Part shown: one piece after another, positions 1 through 9,130 of the stretch
How the letters are laid out: each line of letters opens with the position of its first letter
Numbering within the stretch: position 1 is the first letter of the stretch
From: Nocardiopsis sp. CC223A
GTDB taxonomy: Bacteria; Actinomycetota; Actinomycetes; Streptosporangiales; Streptosporangiaceae
Assembly: GCF_030766825.1 (NCBI RefSeq)
Contig: NZ_JASFDV010000001.1
Span: forward strand, 1 to 64,000
DNA: 64,000 bases
Reading direction: 5' to 3'
Translations under genes and position numbers: made by a program
Notes under the pieces: generated by a model
Database searches by the model: none
What the model was told of the DNA's origin: nothing
The model's input: only the letters and a program-made list of their open reading frames with translations

Positions 1-239
1 CCGAGTGCGTACGCCCGCGCCGCCTCGACCGCCTCGCGCGGACGGCCGTCACCCGGCGCCATCGCCTCGAACAGCGGCAGCGCCCGCTCCGCGCAGTCGG
101 CCGCCCACCGCGTGAGCAGGCGGCGCTCGTCGTCGCCCAGTTCCACTTCCCGGGGTTCGCTCCCTATCACCCACCACCCCCAGCTCGGATTGAGACCGGC
201 CAGGGCGGCCGTCGTGGAGCCCTGAAAACCATGAGTCAT
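1..239 (-). CDS. Partial gene, putative immunity-protein (Imm-5-like) family, 5' part only
   Basis: The gene runs off the left edge, so only about 79 N-terminal residues are visible. They include the stretch LTRWAADCAERALPLFEA followed by PGDGRPREAVEAARAYA, a pattern I associate with a short actinobacterial family annotated as putative immunity protein (formerly mislabelled SbcC-like). The ATG at 239 opens the frame but has no clear ribosome site; an internal GTG at 170 would begin just before the conserved part. The function is not established. Family assignment is from memory of the motif, so moderate. Confidence 0.55.
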   Translation of the reverse strand, partial: MTHGFQGSTTAALAGLNPSWGWWVIGSEPREVELGDDERRLLTRWAADCAERALPLFEAMAPGDGRPREAVEAARAYAL

Positions 240-329
240 GGGATTCAAGCGTATCCCTGAAAGTCCGGTTGAGACCTTCCGCTCGGTAGAGGTCCCCTTT
301 CGCGGACGAGTCTCAAAGCGGGGTACCGA

Positions 330-1013
330 TCAGCCGGTGCCCGTCCCCTGTTCCCGGACCCACAGCGCCAGCCGGGTCCGGTCCCGCAGCCCGAGCTTGC
401 GCAGGATGTTCGTGACGTGGTTGCGCGTGGTGCCGTCCGTGATGAACAGCCCCCGCGCGATCTCCCGGTTGGTGGCCCCCGCGCCGACCATCCGCGCCAC
501 CTCCCACTCCCGTTCCGACAGTGGGGACTCCGGCCGAGGCTCCGCCGGTTCCCCCGCATCCGGCGCCCCGGCCGCGGCGGGTTCCGGGCCCCCGCCGCCC
601 AGGGACGCCACCAGCCGCTCCGCGGCCGCCGACCCCAGCACCGTCTCCCCGCGCACCACCCGCTGCAACGCCGACACCAGCTCCTCCGGCGGCACGTCCT
701 TGAGCAGGTGGCCGCGAGCCCCCGCCCGCAGGCACCCGAAGATGATGTCGTCGTCGTCGAACGTCGTGAGCACGATCGCGGGTACGTCCGGGTACTCCGC
801 CCGCATCCGCTCGATCAGCGCCGACCCGTCCATCCGCGGCATGCGCGCGTCCACCAGCGCCACGTCCGGTAACCCGTCGGCCTCCGCCAGGAACTCCAAC
901 GCCTCCAGCCCGTCCCCGACGTCCCCCGCGACCTCGATCCCGTCCTCGAACTCCAGCAACTTGCGCAGCCCGTGCCGCAGCAGCACCTGGTCGTCCACGA
1001 TGAGCACCCGCAT
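330..1013 (-). CDS. NarL/FixJ-family two-component response regulator
   Basis: A 227-residue regulator with an N-terminal receiver domain (acidic pair D7-D8, phosphoacceptor D55 in VALVDARMP, T83/T84, K105) and a C-terminal LuxR-type helix-turn-helix beginning with SPLSEREWEVARMV around residue 163. Its ATG overlaps the stop codon of the upstream histidine kinase gene (ATGA), so the two are translationally coupled and form a cognate pair. It should bind DNA when phosphorylated; the targets are unknown, but the divergently transcribed membrane protein at 2509 is an obvious candidate. A glycine/alanine-rich linker (about residues 135-160) joins the two domains. Confidence 0.92.
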   Translation of the reverse strand: MRVLIVDDQVLLRHGLRKLLEFEDGIEVAGDVGDGLEALEFLAEADGLPDVALVDARMPRMDGSALIERMRAEYPDVPAIVLTTFDDDDIIFGCLRAGARGHLLKDVPPEELVSALQRVVRGETVLGSAAAERLVASLGGGGPEPAAAGAPDAGEPAEPRPESPLSEREWEVARMVGAGATNREIARGLFITDGTTRNHVTNILRKLGLRDRTRLALWVREQGTGTG

Positions 1014-2311
1014 CAGGCACCGCCCTTCCCGGCCGTACCGCTGGCCCCAACCGGAACCTCCACCCGTAACCGGAACCCCTGCTCCACGTTCCCCGCCGCG
1101 AACTCCCCGCCCACGTGCTCCACCCGCTCCGCCAGTCCCCGCAGCCCGAACCCGCCGCGCACCGCCTCCACCGGCGCCCCGCCCCCGTCGTCGGTCACCG
1201 ACACCGCCACCGCCTTCGCCCCCACCTCGACCTCCACCAGCACGGTCTCACCGCCGGAGTGCCGCATCGCGTTCGTCAGCCCCTCCTGCACCGCCCGGTA
1301 GCACACCAACTCCGCCTCCTCCGGCAGTGTCGGCCACTGCCCGCCCCGCTGCTCGAACCCGATCCGCACACCCCCGCCCTGGAACGACTCCGCCAGCGAC
1401 CGCATCGCGTTCGCCCCGGCCCGCCCCTCCAGGGCAAGCGGCCGCAGCGCCCGCACCCAGCGGCGGGTGTCGGTCAGCGCGTCCCCGGCCAGCGCCCGCG
1501 CCTGCCCGACCTCCTCCCACGCCTCCGCAGGCCTTCCGGCCTCCCGGAACCGCAGCGCGTTCGCCAGGCACAGCGACAGCGCGGTCAGATGGTGCCCGGT
1601 GCTGTCGTGCATCTCCCGGGACATGCGGGCGCGCTCCTCGGAGACGGTCAGCTCCCTGATCCGGCCCGTGCTGCGCCGCAGCTCCTCGTGCGCCGCCGCC
1701 AGCTCCCCGTGGGTGTGCTCCAGCTCCTCCAGCAACTCCCGGGTGCGCTCGGCCCGCTGCGCCGACACCAGCAGCCCCACCGATACCAGTCCCGACGCCA
1801 CCACGATGAACAGCAGGCTCACCGCCATGATCACCCCGGCCAGGAAGGGGGTCCCCGGTACGAGCAGGGTCAGCAGCAGACTGAATCCGACGACGAGCGC
1901 GCCGTAGACGGCTCCCCCGGGGACCCCGAACACGATCACCGCGTTCACGGTTCCCACGCACAGCAAAAGGAACAATGTGTGATTGCTGGTGACGAAGGAC
2001 AGCAGAGTGGCGACCAGGAAAATGCCACTGGCCATTCTGCGCGGCCACGGAGAATACGGCGACCAGGCCAGGAACGGCCACAGCGCCGCGCACGCGACCA
2101 GGGCCCCGATCCCCGTGGCGGCCAGGAAGAGGGTCGCGGGATCATCGATCCCCTCGCCGGTCACGGGGATCATCCCGGTCAGGAACACGGCGTAGACGGC
2201 CAGCGTGGTCAGCAGGGAGCCCCAGAACAGCAGGCCCACCACGCGCGGCGGCCGGCCGTCGGCCAGGCTGACCCAGCGGGACAGGTCGGGAAGGGGGGAA
2301 GGCGCTCTCAT
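1013..2311 (-). CDS. NarL-type sensor histidine kinase, membrane-bound
   Basis: A 432-residue kinase with about six hydrophobic segments in the first 185 residues, a coiled-coil stretch (AQRAERTRELLEELEHTHGE), a HisKA_3 dimerisation domain with phosphoacceptor H235 in SREMHDSTGHHL, and a C-terminal ATPase domain (N-box EGLTNAMRHS, G-box DDGGGAPVEAVRGGFGLRGL). It lacks an obvious extracellular sensor, so it probably reads a membrane-associated signal. I chose the ATG at 2311 because a -10-like TAGTAT lies 7 nt upstream and no ribosome site is visible, which suggests a leaderless transcript; the frame stays open further upstream. It is coupled to the response regulator gene that follows. Confidence 0.9.
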   Translation of the reverse strand: MRAPSPLPDLSRWVSLADGRPPRVVGLLFWGSLLTTLAVYAVFLTGMIPVTGEGIDDPATLFLAATGIGALVACAALWPFLAWSPYSPWPRRMASGIFLVATLLSFVTSNHTLFLLLCVGTVNAVIVFGVPGGAVYGALVVGFSLLLTLLVPGTPFLAGVIMAVSLLFIVVASGLVSVGLLVSAQRAERTRELLEELEHTHGELAAAHEELRRSTGRIRELTVSEERARMSREMHDSTGHHLTALSLCLANALRFREAGRPAEAWEEVGQARALAGDALTDTRRWVRALRPLALEGRAGANAMRSLAESFQGGGVRIGFEQRGGQWPTLPEEAELVCYRAVQEGLTNAMRHSGGETVLVEVEVGAKAVAVSVTDDGGGAPVEAVRGGFGLRGLAERVEHVGGEFAAGNVEQGFRLRVEVPVGASGTAGKGGA

Positions 2312-2508
2312 CGCCCGGATACTATCCCCCCACCTCCGGGAAAGGGGATTCCTGCCTGTCATGAATTCCCTGGAGCGCGACCATGACGCCGGTCATGTGA
2401 GGGTCTCCGGAAATCCCGTGATACCGGCATGACCGTAGGTCGATGTGAACTCCGCAGGCGTTTTCCTAATGTTCTTTCCAGAGGACGGCGAGAAACAGGG
2501 AGAAACCC

Positions 2509-3213
2509 ATGGAGAACACGATCGACCGCCCGGCCCCCGTCGAGGAGCCGCGCCCGCCGGTCATCGGCCTGGTCGTCGCGGGCCTCGCGATCGCGGGAAT
2601 GGCCGCGGTCTCCTGGATCGCCTGGCCCCACCTCGCGGAAACGGTGCACGGCGGGCGCTACGACCTCGACGGCAGTCCGAACATGGTGCCCCGGTGGCTG
2701 TTGGCGGCGGCGGTGCCGACCATCGCGGGGCTCATCTCGGCGCTGCTGGCCACGGCCCCGTTCCTGGAGGTCCGGATCAACCGGGCCTTCGACCTCCCGG
2801 TCCGCCGCCCACTGCGCGATGTGACCCGGGCGATGAACGCTACCATCGCCCTCATCGCCCTGTTCATGGTGGTGGTCCACATCCTCGCGGTGGCGAACGC
2901 CGTGGGCCTGGCGGTCCCGACGACCCAGGTGGTCGGGGTGTCCGTCGGAGTGTTCCTCATCGGGATCGCCCTGGTGGTCCCGGTGGTGCGCTCCGACTCC
3001 GGCCCGTTCGGGCTCTCCGCCGACCTGGTCCGCCTGTGGCACCGCGCCCGGTGGCCGGTCGCGGTCGCGGTGATCGCCGTGGGCGTCGTGCAGATCGCGG
3101 TCGCGCTGCTGGTCTCCGACGTCGTCGTGGTCTCGTCGGTCGCGCTGCTGCTCATCCCGGCGATGGCCTGCGGCCTGGCCGCCCCCCTCCTGTGGGACCG
3201 CCTCCGGGGCTGA
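2509..3213 (+). CDS. Integral membrane protein of unknown function, divergent to the two-component pair
   Basis: A 234-residue protein with about six hydrophobic segments (for example PVIGLVVAGLAIAGMAAVSW near the N-terminus and VAVAVIAVGVVQIAVALLV near the C-terminus). The layout, with an early soluble loop then paired helices, is loosely like DUF1648/SdpI-type membrane proteins, but I see no decisive motif. It starts at ATG 2509 behind GGGAGAAACCC. It is transcribed away from the kinase/regulator pair with about 200 bp between, so it may be a target of, or a membrane partner for, that pair. Role unknown. Confidence 0.75.
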   Translation: MENTIDRPAPVEEPRPPVIGLVVAGLAIAGMAAVSWIAWPHLAETVHGGRYDLDGSPNMVPRWLLAAAVPTIAGLISALLATAPFLEVRINRAFDLPVRRPLRDVTRAMNATIALIALFMVVVHILAVANAVGLAVPTTQVVGVSVGVFLIGIALVVPVVRSDSGPFGLSADLVRLWHRARWPVAVAVIAVGVVQIAVALLVSDVVVVSSVALLLIPAMACGLAAPLLWDRLRG

Positions 3214-3253
3214 CCGGGGCCGACGAACCGCCCGAACCGGGTGGACGAACACA

Positions 3254-3290
3254 TGAACGGCGGAGGTCCTCTGTGGCCCCCCGCCGTTCA
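3254..3290. terminator. Bidirectional hairpin between convergent genes
   Basis: Inverted repeat TGAACGGCGG / CCGCCGTTCA (3254-3263 and 3281-3290) between the convergent genes ending at 3213 (+) and 3349 (-). No strong T-tract, as is common in high-GC genomes. Confidence 0.7.
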
Positions 3291-3348
3291 CTTCACATTC
3301 GTGGCATATCGGCCATGCCATTGCCTGATGGCCACTTCGCCGTCCGGA

Positions 3349-3843
3349 TCAGATCCTCTCGGCGTTCACGACGATGCCGTCCTCGTCGCTGTACAGCCAC
3401 TCCCCGGGGACGAACGTGACGTCCCCGAAGGTCACCGGTGCGTCCAGCCGCCCGGCGGCGTCCTTGGCGGACTTGCGCGGGTTGGAGCCCAGCGCCTTGA
3501 CGCCCAGCTCCAGCTTCCCGAGCGCGACCGTGTCCCGCACCGCCCCGTGGACGACCACCCCGGCCCAGCCGTTGGCCACCGCGGCCTCGGCGATCATGTC
3601 GCCCATCAGGGCCGAACGCAGCGAGCCGCCGCCGTCCACCACCAGTACGGCGCCCTCGCCGGGGGTGTTGAGCACCTGCTTGACCAGGCCGTTGTCCTCG
3701 TGGCACTTGACGGTGCGGATCGGGCCCGAGAACACGGACCTACCGCCGTACTGCCGGAACTGCGCGGAGCAGCTGCGCAGGGTGTCGCCGTGGTCGTCGA
3801 TGAGGTCCGCCGTGGTGAAGGCCGCGGTGTGGTGCTCGGTCAT
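3349..3843 (-). CDS. rraA: RraA-family protein (ribonuclease E activity regulator / HMG aldolase fold)
   Basis: A 164-residue single-domain protein typical of the RraA family, with the conserved [20 protein letters not shown] and GAVRDT segments that form the metal/substrate pocket in family members with 4-hydroxy-4-methyl-2-oxoglutarate aldolase or oxaloacetate decarboxylase activity. In Escherichia coli the homologue binds RNase E and inhibits it. Which activity applies here cannot be told from sequence alone. The stand-alone gene is convergent with the membrane protein at 2509 and separated from it by a hairpin. Confidence 0.9.
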   Translation of the reverse strand: MTEHHTAAFTTADLIDDHGDTLRSCSAQFRQYGGRSVFSGPIRTVKCHEDNGLVKQVLNTPGEGAVLVVDGGGSLRSALMGDMIAEAAVANGWAGVVVHGAVRDTVALGKLELGVKALGSNPRKSAKDAAGRLDAPVTFGDVTFVPGEWLYSDEDGIVVNAERI

Positions 3844-4225
3844 GTCGGCTCCGGTCTGAGGTGAAGCGGGTGGACGCCACTCAAGCTACCCAGGAGTAGT
3901 CCCCCGCCTCCGCCCGGCACCCCGGATGCGCGTCCGCGGTGCCCCCGGCGGCGCCGCGGGCCCCTTTCGGCGGGCTCCCCCTTCGTCCGCCCACCCCTTC
4001 GTGGCGGTCCGTTCCTCTCCCGTTCACTCTTTCGTGGAGGACGCCCGTCTCTTTCGTCGATCCCGGCCCTCTGCGGGCCTTTCGGTCCCCGATCCGGTGC
4101 CAGGATGGGGATCGCGGACGTCACCGAAACGTTTGAATCACGTCACCTTTCGGTCGATCGACCCCGCGTCGCGAACCCTTCCCCCACGCTCGCGCGACCC
4201 TCCCCGACGACACCCCTGGAGAGAG
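3844..4225. other. Intergenic region, no gene recognised
   Basis: 382 bp between the divergent rraA and PAP2 genes. It is rich in CT-biased short runs such as repeats of CCTTTCGGCGG-like and TTCGTGG-like motifs. I see no convincing short gene or RNA. It must hold both promoters. Confidence 0.5.
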
Positions 4226-4960
4226 ATGGTCTCCGAGATATTCGACATCAGCGCCGCCTGGTCCCGGGCCGTGATCGAGTTCGCCGCCGGACTCGACCCC
4301 CGGGTGCAGGAGGCCGCCCACATCGGCACCGACCTGTTCCTCGTCGCCTTCGCCGTCCTGTTCCTGGCCGCCTGGTGGCGCGCCCGCTCCGTCGACTCGC
4401 GGCTGGTGGGCCTGGCGCTGTTCGCGCCGGTCGCCACCGTCATCGCCTACGGCGTCAGCCGCACCGTCAAGTCGTTCGTCGAGCAGCTGCGGCCCTGCCA
4501 GGCCATGACCGACCTGACCACCATCGCCACCTGCGATCCCGTCGGCGACTGGTCCTTCCCGAGCAACCACGCCGCGATCGCTGGCGCGGCCGCTGCGGCG
4601 GTCGTCATCGCCTGGAGGCGCGTGGCCCCGATCGCCGCGGCCTTCGCGGTCCTGGAGGCGTTCTCCCGCGTCCTCGTCGGCGCCCACTACCCGCACGACG
4701 TCACCGTCGGCCTGCTGCTCGGCGCGGCCGTCGCCACCGCGGTCTCCCTGGCGGTGGCCCGCCCGCTGGCCGCCCTGGTCGACAAGATGGCGGAGAACGA
4801 CCTCCTGCGGCCCCTGGTCCGCTCCGCCTCCGCCCCCGCCTCCGCCTCCGCCTCCGCCGGCGCCCCGCCCCTGCCCGCCGGACCGCGCGCACCCCGCGCC
4901 CGCAGCGGCCCGGACGACGAGAACAGCTCCACCGGCCCCCGCCCCTACGCCGACGTCTGA
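4226..4960 (+). CDS. PAP2-family membrane phosphatase (undecaprenyl-diphosphatase-like)
   Basis: A 244-residue membrane protein carrying the three phosphatidic-acid-phosphatase type 2 motifs: KSFVEQLRP (K-x6-RP), FPSNHA (the PSGH box with N for G) and SRVLVGAHYPHD (SR-x5-H-x3-D). These catalyse dephosphorylation of lipid pyrophosphates such as undecaprenyl diphosphate at the outer membrane face. About five hydrophobic helices surround the motifs; the C-terminal 50 residues are a disordered Ala/Pro/Ser-rich tail. ATG 4226 is chosen because GGAGAG lies just upstream and the first helix begins shortly after; the frame is open upstream without family-like residues. Confidence 0.9.
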   Translation: MVSEIFDISAAWSRAVIEFAAGLDPRVQEAAHIGTDLFLVAFAVLFLAAWWRARSVDSRLVGLALFAPVATVIAYGVSRTVKSFVEQLRPCQAMTDLTTIATCDPVGDWSFPSNHAAIAGAAAAAVVIAWRRVAPIAAAFAVLEAFSRVLVGAHYPHDVTVGLLLGAAVATAVSLAVARPLAALVDKMAENDLLRPLVRSASAPASASASAGAPPLPAGPRAPRARSGPDDENSSTGPRPYADV

Positions 4961-4989
4961 CCCGGGTCCACCCCGACCCCCGCGCGACC

Positions 4990-5018
4990 AACGCCCCGGC
5001 CAGGACGGCCGGGGCGTT
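4990..5018 (+). terminator. Hairpin terminator after the PAP2 gene
   Basis: Perfect 12-bp stem AACGCCCCGGCC / GGCCGGGGCGTT with a 5-nt loop, 30 bp after the stop codon at 4960. Confidence 0.8.
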
Positions 5019-5158
5019 CGCCATGGCGCGTGTTCGCGTTCGCGGGTCCGTTGCGGGGGCGGGACCGAGAAGGGTTGCTTCGACCCCCTCAACCGGCACC
5101 CGGACGTCCGGGTGCACGCCGTTCGCACTCGCAAGGCCGAGCACCCCGGCGCGAGACC

Positions 5159-5531
5159 GTGTTCACGGTCGCCACCAGCGTGCTCGGGGACGAGTGCATC
5201 CGGGTGTGGGCCGTCTTCGGCGCCGGCGGCGTGGGATGTGCGCGATCTCGTCTCCCGTGCCCGCCGGGACGGAGTGGAGCCCGTCCCCTCCACTTCCGCC
5301 TTCGAGACCCGGCTCATCCTCCACCTCGACGACCACCGTGCCCCGCTCCTCTCCGGGGCCAAGGCCGAAAAGAGGTTCAAGGCACTCCTGCCCCGCTGGA
5401 GCAAGGGCGCGACCGACTTCACAGACTTCGCCGACGGCCTCGACCACGCCCGCACCCGGGCCGAGAAGCCTCCGGAAGGCTGTGATCCCTCCACCTCCGT
5501 GCACCGCCTGCTCCGGGCCGCCCGATCCCGT
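5159..5531 (+). pseudogene. RloB-like (abortive-infection type) gene remnant, frameshifted and truncated
   Basis: Two adjacent frames together read as part of an RloB-family protein. The first frame (from about 5159) gives VFTVATSVLGDECIRVWAVF; the match then continues one frame over from 5232 with WDVRDLVSRARRDGVEP, then FETRLILHLDDHRAPL, KRFKALLPRW and a C-terminal CDPSTSVHRLLRAA. These positions correspond to RloB features such as VWxVFD, NPxFExWLLLHF and NPSTxVxRLV. The aspartate-rich end of the first block and the NPCFE box are degraded and a frameshift lies between 5218 and 5232, so I call it dead. RloB proteins accompany RloA ATPases in restriction-linked phage defence; no partner remains here. 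Confidence 0.5.
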
Positions 5532-5619
5532 CGATCCGGCCGTCGGACGGGCGCCGCCCACCGTGCCGTGCGGGGCGGGTCACGGTCCCGCGGCGGGACA
5601 CAGCTGACACACTGGTGAG

Positions 5620-6915
5620 GTGGGTACTCAACAGACTTCAGCAGAGCTCTTCGAGCGGGCCGCCGCCGTCGTCCCCGGCGGGGTCAACTCCCCGGTGCGC
5701 GCCTTCGGCGCGGTCGGCGGGACCCCGCCGTTCTTCGTCAAGGGCGAGGGCCCCTACCTCATCGACGCGGAGGGCCGGCGCTACGTCGACCTCGTCTGCT
5801 CGTGGGGGCCGCTCATCCTCGGCCACGCGCACCCCGACGTCGTGGCCGCGCTGCACGGCGCGGTGGACGCGGGCACCTCCTACGGCGCCCCCACCCCCGG
5901 TGAGGTCGAGCTCGCCGAGCTGATCGTCGAGCGCACCCCCGTGGAGAAGGTCCGCCTGGTCAACTCCGGCACCGAGGCGACGATGTCCGCGATCCGCCTG
6001 GCCCGCGGGTTCACCGGGCGCAGCAAGATCATCAAGTTCGCGGGCAACTACCACGGCCACGTCGACGCCCTGCTGGCCGCCGCCGGGTCGGGCCTGGCCA
6101 CGTTCGCGCTGCCCGACTCCCCGGGCGTCACCGGCGCCAGCGCCGCCGACACCCTGGTGCTGCCCTACAACGACGTCGAGGCCGTCGAGCGGGCCTTCGC
6201 CGAGCACGGCGAGGACATCGCCTGCGTCATCGCCGAGGCCTGCCCCGCCAACATGGGCGTCGTCCCGCCGCGGGCCGGGTTCAACGAGCAGCTCAAGGGC
6301 ATCGCCCACTCCTACGGCGCGCTGCTCATCCTCGACGAGGTCCTCACCGGCTTCCGGGTCGGCCCCTCCGGCTGGTACGGCCTGGAGGGGGTCGCCCCCG
6401 ACCTCATGACCTTCGGCAAGGTCATGGGCGGCGGCCTGCCCGCCGCCGCGTTCGGCGGCCGCGCCGAGATCATGGACCGCCTCGCCCCCAACGGCCCCGT
6501 CTACCAGGCGGGTACCCTGTCCGGGAACCCGCTGGCCACCGCCGCCGGGCTCGCCACCCTGCGCGGGGCCACTCCGGAGGTCTACGCGCACATCGACCGG
6601 GTGTCCGCCCAGGTCGAGTCCGAGGTCTCCAAGGCCCTGAGCGCCGCCGGGGTGGAGCACCGGGTCCAGGGCGGCGGCAACCTGTTCACGGTGTTCTTCA
6701 CCGACGCCGACATCGTGGACTTCGACACCGCGCGCACCACCGACACCGAGGCCTTCGCGGCCTTCTTCCACGCCATGCTCGACCAGGGCGTCTACCTGCC
6801 GCCCGCGGCCTTCGAAGCGTGGTTCTTCTCGTCCGCCCACGACGAGGCGGCGATCGGTAGGGTCCTGGAGGCCCTGCCCGCCGCCGCGCAGGCCGCGGCG
6901 CAGGCCCAGGGCTGA
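5620..6915 (+). CDS. hemL: Glutamate-1-semialdehyde 2,1-aminomutase
   Basis: A 431-residue PLP-dependent class III aminotransferase-fold enzyme that isomerises glutamate-1-semialdehyde to 5-aminolevulinate in the C5 haem/porphyrin pathway. Visible hallmarks are the N-terminal [11 protein letters not shown], the cofactor phosphate segment [25 protein letters not shown] with the PLP-ring aspartate, and the Schiff-base lysine K267 in [12 protein letters not shown]. The length matches the family. The start is a GTG at 5620. It is followed 90 bp later by a histidine phosphatase gene, the same neighbour as in streptomycetes. Confidence 0.97.
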   Translation: MGTQQTSAELFERAAAVVPGGVNSPVRAFGAVGGTPPFFVKGEGPYLIDAEGRRYVDLVCSWGPLILGHAHPDVVAALHGAVDAGTSYGAPTPGEVELAELIVERTPVEKVRLVNSGTEATMSAIRLARGFTGRSKIIKFAGNYHGHVDALLAAAGSGLATFALPDSPGVTGASAADTLVLPYNDVEAVERAFAEHGEDIACVIAEACPANMGVVPPRAGFNEQLKGIAHSYGALLILDEVLTGFRVGPSGWYGLEGVAPDLMTFGKVMGGGLPAAAFGGRAEIMDRLAPNGPVYQAGTLSGNPLATAAGLATLRGATPEVYAHIDRVSAQVESEVSKALSAAGVEHRVQGGGNLFTVFFTDADIVDFDTARTTDTEAFAAFFHAMLDQGVYLPPAAFEAWFFSSAHDEAAIGRVLEALPAAAQAAAQAQG

Positions 6916-7005
6916 CCCGCCGGGTCCGCACCGACACGTCCGGCGCCGCCCCGCACACCGGCCCGCCGGGCCCCACCACAATCCCCGAAGGAAAGACACG
7001 CGACC

Positions 7006-7641
7006 ATGACGACGACCACCGTCGTGCACCTGCTCAGGCACGGCGAGGTGTACAACCCGGACAAGGTGCTGTACGGCAGGCTCCCGGACTTCCACCTCAG
7101 CGAGCGCGGGCAGCAGATGGCCGAGATGGCCGCCGAGTGGTTCGAGGGCCACGACATCGCCGCTCTGTACTCCTCGCCGCTGGACCGGACCCAGGAGACC
7201 GCGGTCCCGCTCCAGAAGATGTTCGACCTGCCGGTCACCCTGGACGACCGCCTCATCGAGGCCTCCAACAAACTCCAGGGCCTGTCGCTGTCCCGCAGCT
7301 CGGTGCGCGACCCGCGGGTGGTCAGCCGGATGTACAACCCGTTCCTGCCCTCCTGGGGGGAGCCGTACAAGCAGATCCTCGCGCGCATGGTCTCGGCCAT
7401 CAAGGTCGCCCGCCGGGCCGCCTGGGGCCGGGAGGCGGTGTGCGTCAGCCACCAGCTGCCCATCTGGACGGCGCGTCGCGCCGCCGAGGGAAAGCGCTTG
7501 TGGCACCGCCCCGACCTGCGCGAATGCAATCTCGCCAGTGTCACCTCACTGACCTTCGTCGATGAGCGCCTGGCCAGTGTCAGCTACGGGGAGCCCGCGG
7601 CGTCCCTGTACGTCGACGGGCCCTCCGTCCCCGGGGCCTGA
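7006..7641 (+). CDS. Histidine phosphatase family (phosphoglycerate-mutase-like) protein
   Basis: A 211-residue branch-1 histidine phosphatase. The catalytic RHG appears in VVHLLRHGEVYNPDKVLYGR and the second catalytic histidine in AVCVSHQLPIW. The RHG arginine and the SSPLDRTQET box that binds phosphate are intact. The substrate is unknown; in streptomycetes this gene commonly sits between hemL and the cytochrome c biogenesis genes. Those biogenesis genes are absent downstream here. ATG 7006 lies behind AAGGAAAG. Confidence 0.88.
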   Translation: MTTTTVVHLLRHGEVYNPDKVLYGRLPDFHLSERGQQMAEMAAEWFEGHDIAALYSSPLDRTQETAVPLQKMFDLPVTLDDRLIEASNKLQGLSLSRSSVRDPRVVSRMYNPFLPSWGEPYKQILARMVSAIKVARRAAWGREAVCVSHQLPIWTARRAAEGKRLWHRPDLRECNLASVTSLTFVDERLASVSYGEPAASLYVDGPSVPGA

Positions 7642-7845
7642 CCCGGAGCGCGCACCCGGAGCGGTAAGCTGGGCCTTCGGGTGCGGTGGGTGTACGCCCA
7701 TCGACGGCCGTTCCAGGACGGGCCCCGACCCCGCGGTCCGCGCACGGCGCACGACCCCGGGGCCTGCGCACCCGAACCCCTTGCCGGAACCGCCACGGCG
7801 GTGCGGCATGCTCTGTATCCATCGTCAGCGAGAGGGTGATCCCTG

Positions 7846-7944
7846 ATGGGTTCCGTCATCAAGAAGCGTCGCAAGCGCATGGCGAAGAAGAAGCACCGCA
7901 AGCTGCTCAAGCGCACGCGTATCGCGCGTCGCAACAAGAAGTAG
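7846..7944 (+). CDS. bS22-like (AURKAIP1/COX24-domain) mini ribosomal protein, 32 aa
   Basis: A tiny, extremely basic protein reading [19 protein letters not shown] then a tail of alternating Lys/Arg ending in RNKK. This pattern is the actinobacterial AURKAIP1/COX24 protein that binds the small ribosomal subunit (bS22 in mycobacteria). Its usual neighbour, an NAD-dependent epimerase, follows 219 bp downstream. The ribosome site GAGAGGGTGATCC precedes ATG 7846 and a TAG ends it. It is below usual gene-finder size limits but well supported by composition and context. Confidence 0.93.
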   Translation: MGSVIKKRRKRMAKKKHRKLLKRTRIARRNKK

Positions 7945-8163
7945 TACCGTCGCGGCGATCGTCGTCTCTCCGCGGGCGTGGGCGTGCTCCGGCATGTCCC
8001 GGACGCGGAGATATTCCCTATTTCGGCGATGCCTCGACCAACGTGACGGAATTTTCCGGTCGGGACATCGTTGTGTCTCACGGGTCGCGGCCACCGCTTC
8101 ACCCCCGGGGGTGAACGGTCCGCGCACCGTCACTCATCGTCTCCTTCCAAGGAACGTGTCGCC

Positions 8164-9114
8164 ATGGCTCGTGTCGTACTCGTCACCGGGGTGTCCAGCC
8201 CCCTGGCCGCCAGGGTCGCGCAGGCCCTGGGCGCGGAGCCCGGTGTACGCCGGGTGATCGGCGTCGATTCGGCGCCGCCCGCCGCCACGACGGGCTTCGA
8301 CTACACACATGTCGACCTGCACGACGAAAGCCTGGGACAGATCGTCGCCGACTCCGGTGCCGATCTCGTCCTGCATCTGGGGCTGGACACCGCGCACAGC
8401 GCCAACCGCGAGGACAACGTCCTGGGGACGATGCGCGTGCTGACCGCGGCGCAGCGCTCCACGACCGTCCGCCGCCTGGTGGTCCGCTCCAGCGCCACCC
8501 TGGACGCCGACGACGCGGCGGAGGTCGAGCGGCACACCCGCGGCCTACAGCGCCGCCGCCCCGACCTGGAGGTGGCGGTCCTGCGGTTCGCCAACCTCAT
8601 CGGGCCGGGTGTGGACACCCCGCTCACCCGATACCTCGACTCACGGGTCGTGCCCACGGTGCTGGGCAGCGACCCGCAGGTGCGCTTCCTGCACGAGGAC
8701 GACGGTGTCGAGGCCCTGGTGCGCATGGCGGTCAGCGACGGCACCGGGTTCTTCGACGTGGCGGGCAAGGACAGCGTCCCGCTCTCGCAGTGCCTGCGCC
8801 GTATCGGCGGCCACCGGTTCCCGGTCCCGGCCTCCGGGCTGCGCGTGCTGCGCGGTGTGGCCCGCCGCGGTCGCATCGACTACGCGACCGCCAGCACCGC
8901 CCGCGCCGTGAGCGCGGGCCTGGCCGCCTCCCTGAACACCGGTGAACTGGAGCGGGTCCTGGAGTGGATCCCGGCGCACAGCTCGGTGGAGGCGTTCGAG
9001 TCCTACGCCGACGCCCGCGGCCCCCGCCGCCGCGACGGCCGCGGCCGCCCGCAGAGCTCCCGCCTGCGCCCGGTCCACGTGCTCGCCCTGGCCAAGGCCA
9101 CTCTGGGACGCTGA
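8164..9114 (+). CDS. NAD-dependent epimerase/dehydratase (extended SDR) family protein
   Basis: A 316-residue Rossmann-fold protein starting MARVVLVTGVSSPLAARVA, which supplies the TGxxxxxG dinucleotide loop, then VIGVD at the end of the second strand. It belongs to the extended short-chain dehydrogenase/epimerase family that follows the bS22 gene in actinomycetes. The substrate is unknown. The usual YxxxK catalytic pair is not evident; the region where it would lie reads RSSATLDADDAAEVERH, so the catalytic competence is doubtful. ATG 8164 is preceded by AAGGAACG. The C-terminal 25 residues are Arg/Gly-rich. Confidence 0.85.
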   Translation: MARVVLVTGVSSPLAARVAQALGAEPGVRRVIGVDSAPPAATTGFDYTHVDLHDESLGQIVADSGADLVLHLGLDTAHSANREDNVLGTMRVLTAAQRSTTVRRLVVRSSATLDADDAAEVERHTRGLQRRRPDLEVAVLRFANLIGPGVDTPLTRYLDSRVVPTVLGSDPQVRFLHEDDGVEALVRMAVSDGTGFFDVAGKDSVPLSQCLRRIGGHRFPVPASGLRVLRGVARRGRIDYATASTARAVSAGLAASLNTGELERVLEWIPAHSSVEAFESYADARGPRRRDGRGRPQSSRLRPVHVLALAKATLGR

Positions 9115-9130
9115 GCCGGGTTCCGTACCC

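Noticed and set aside
238..1659. A 473-codon forward frame over the two-component genes
   Set aside because: Pro/Arg/Ser-rich translation, shadow of the reverse-strand kinase and regulator.
5112..5618. An intact 168-residue gene upstream of hemL
   Set aside because: Family-like residues start only mid-frame and continue upstream in another frame, so a frameshifted pseudogene is the better reading.
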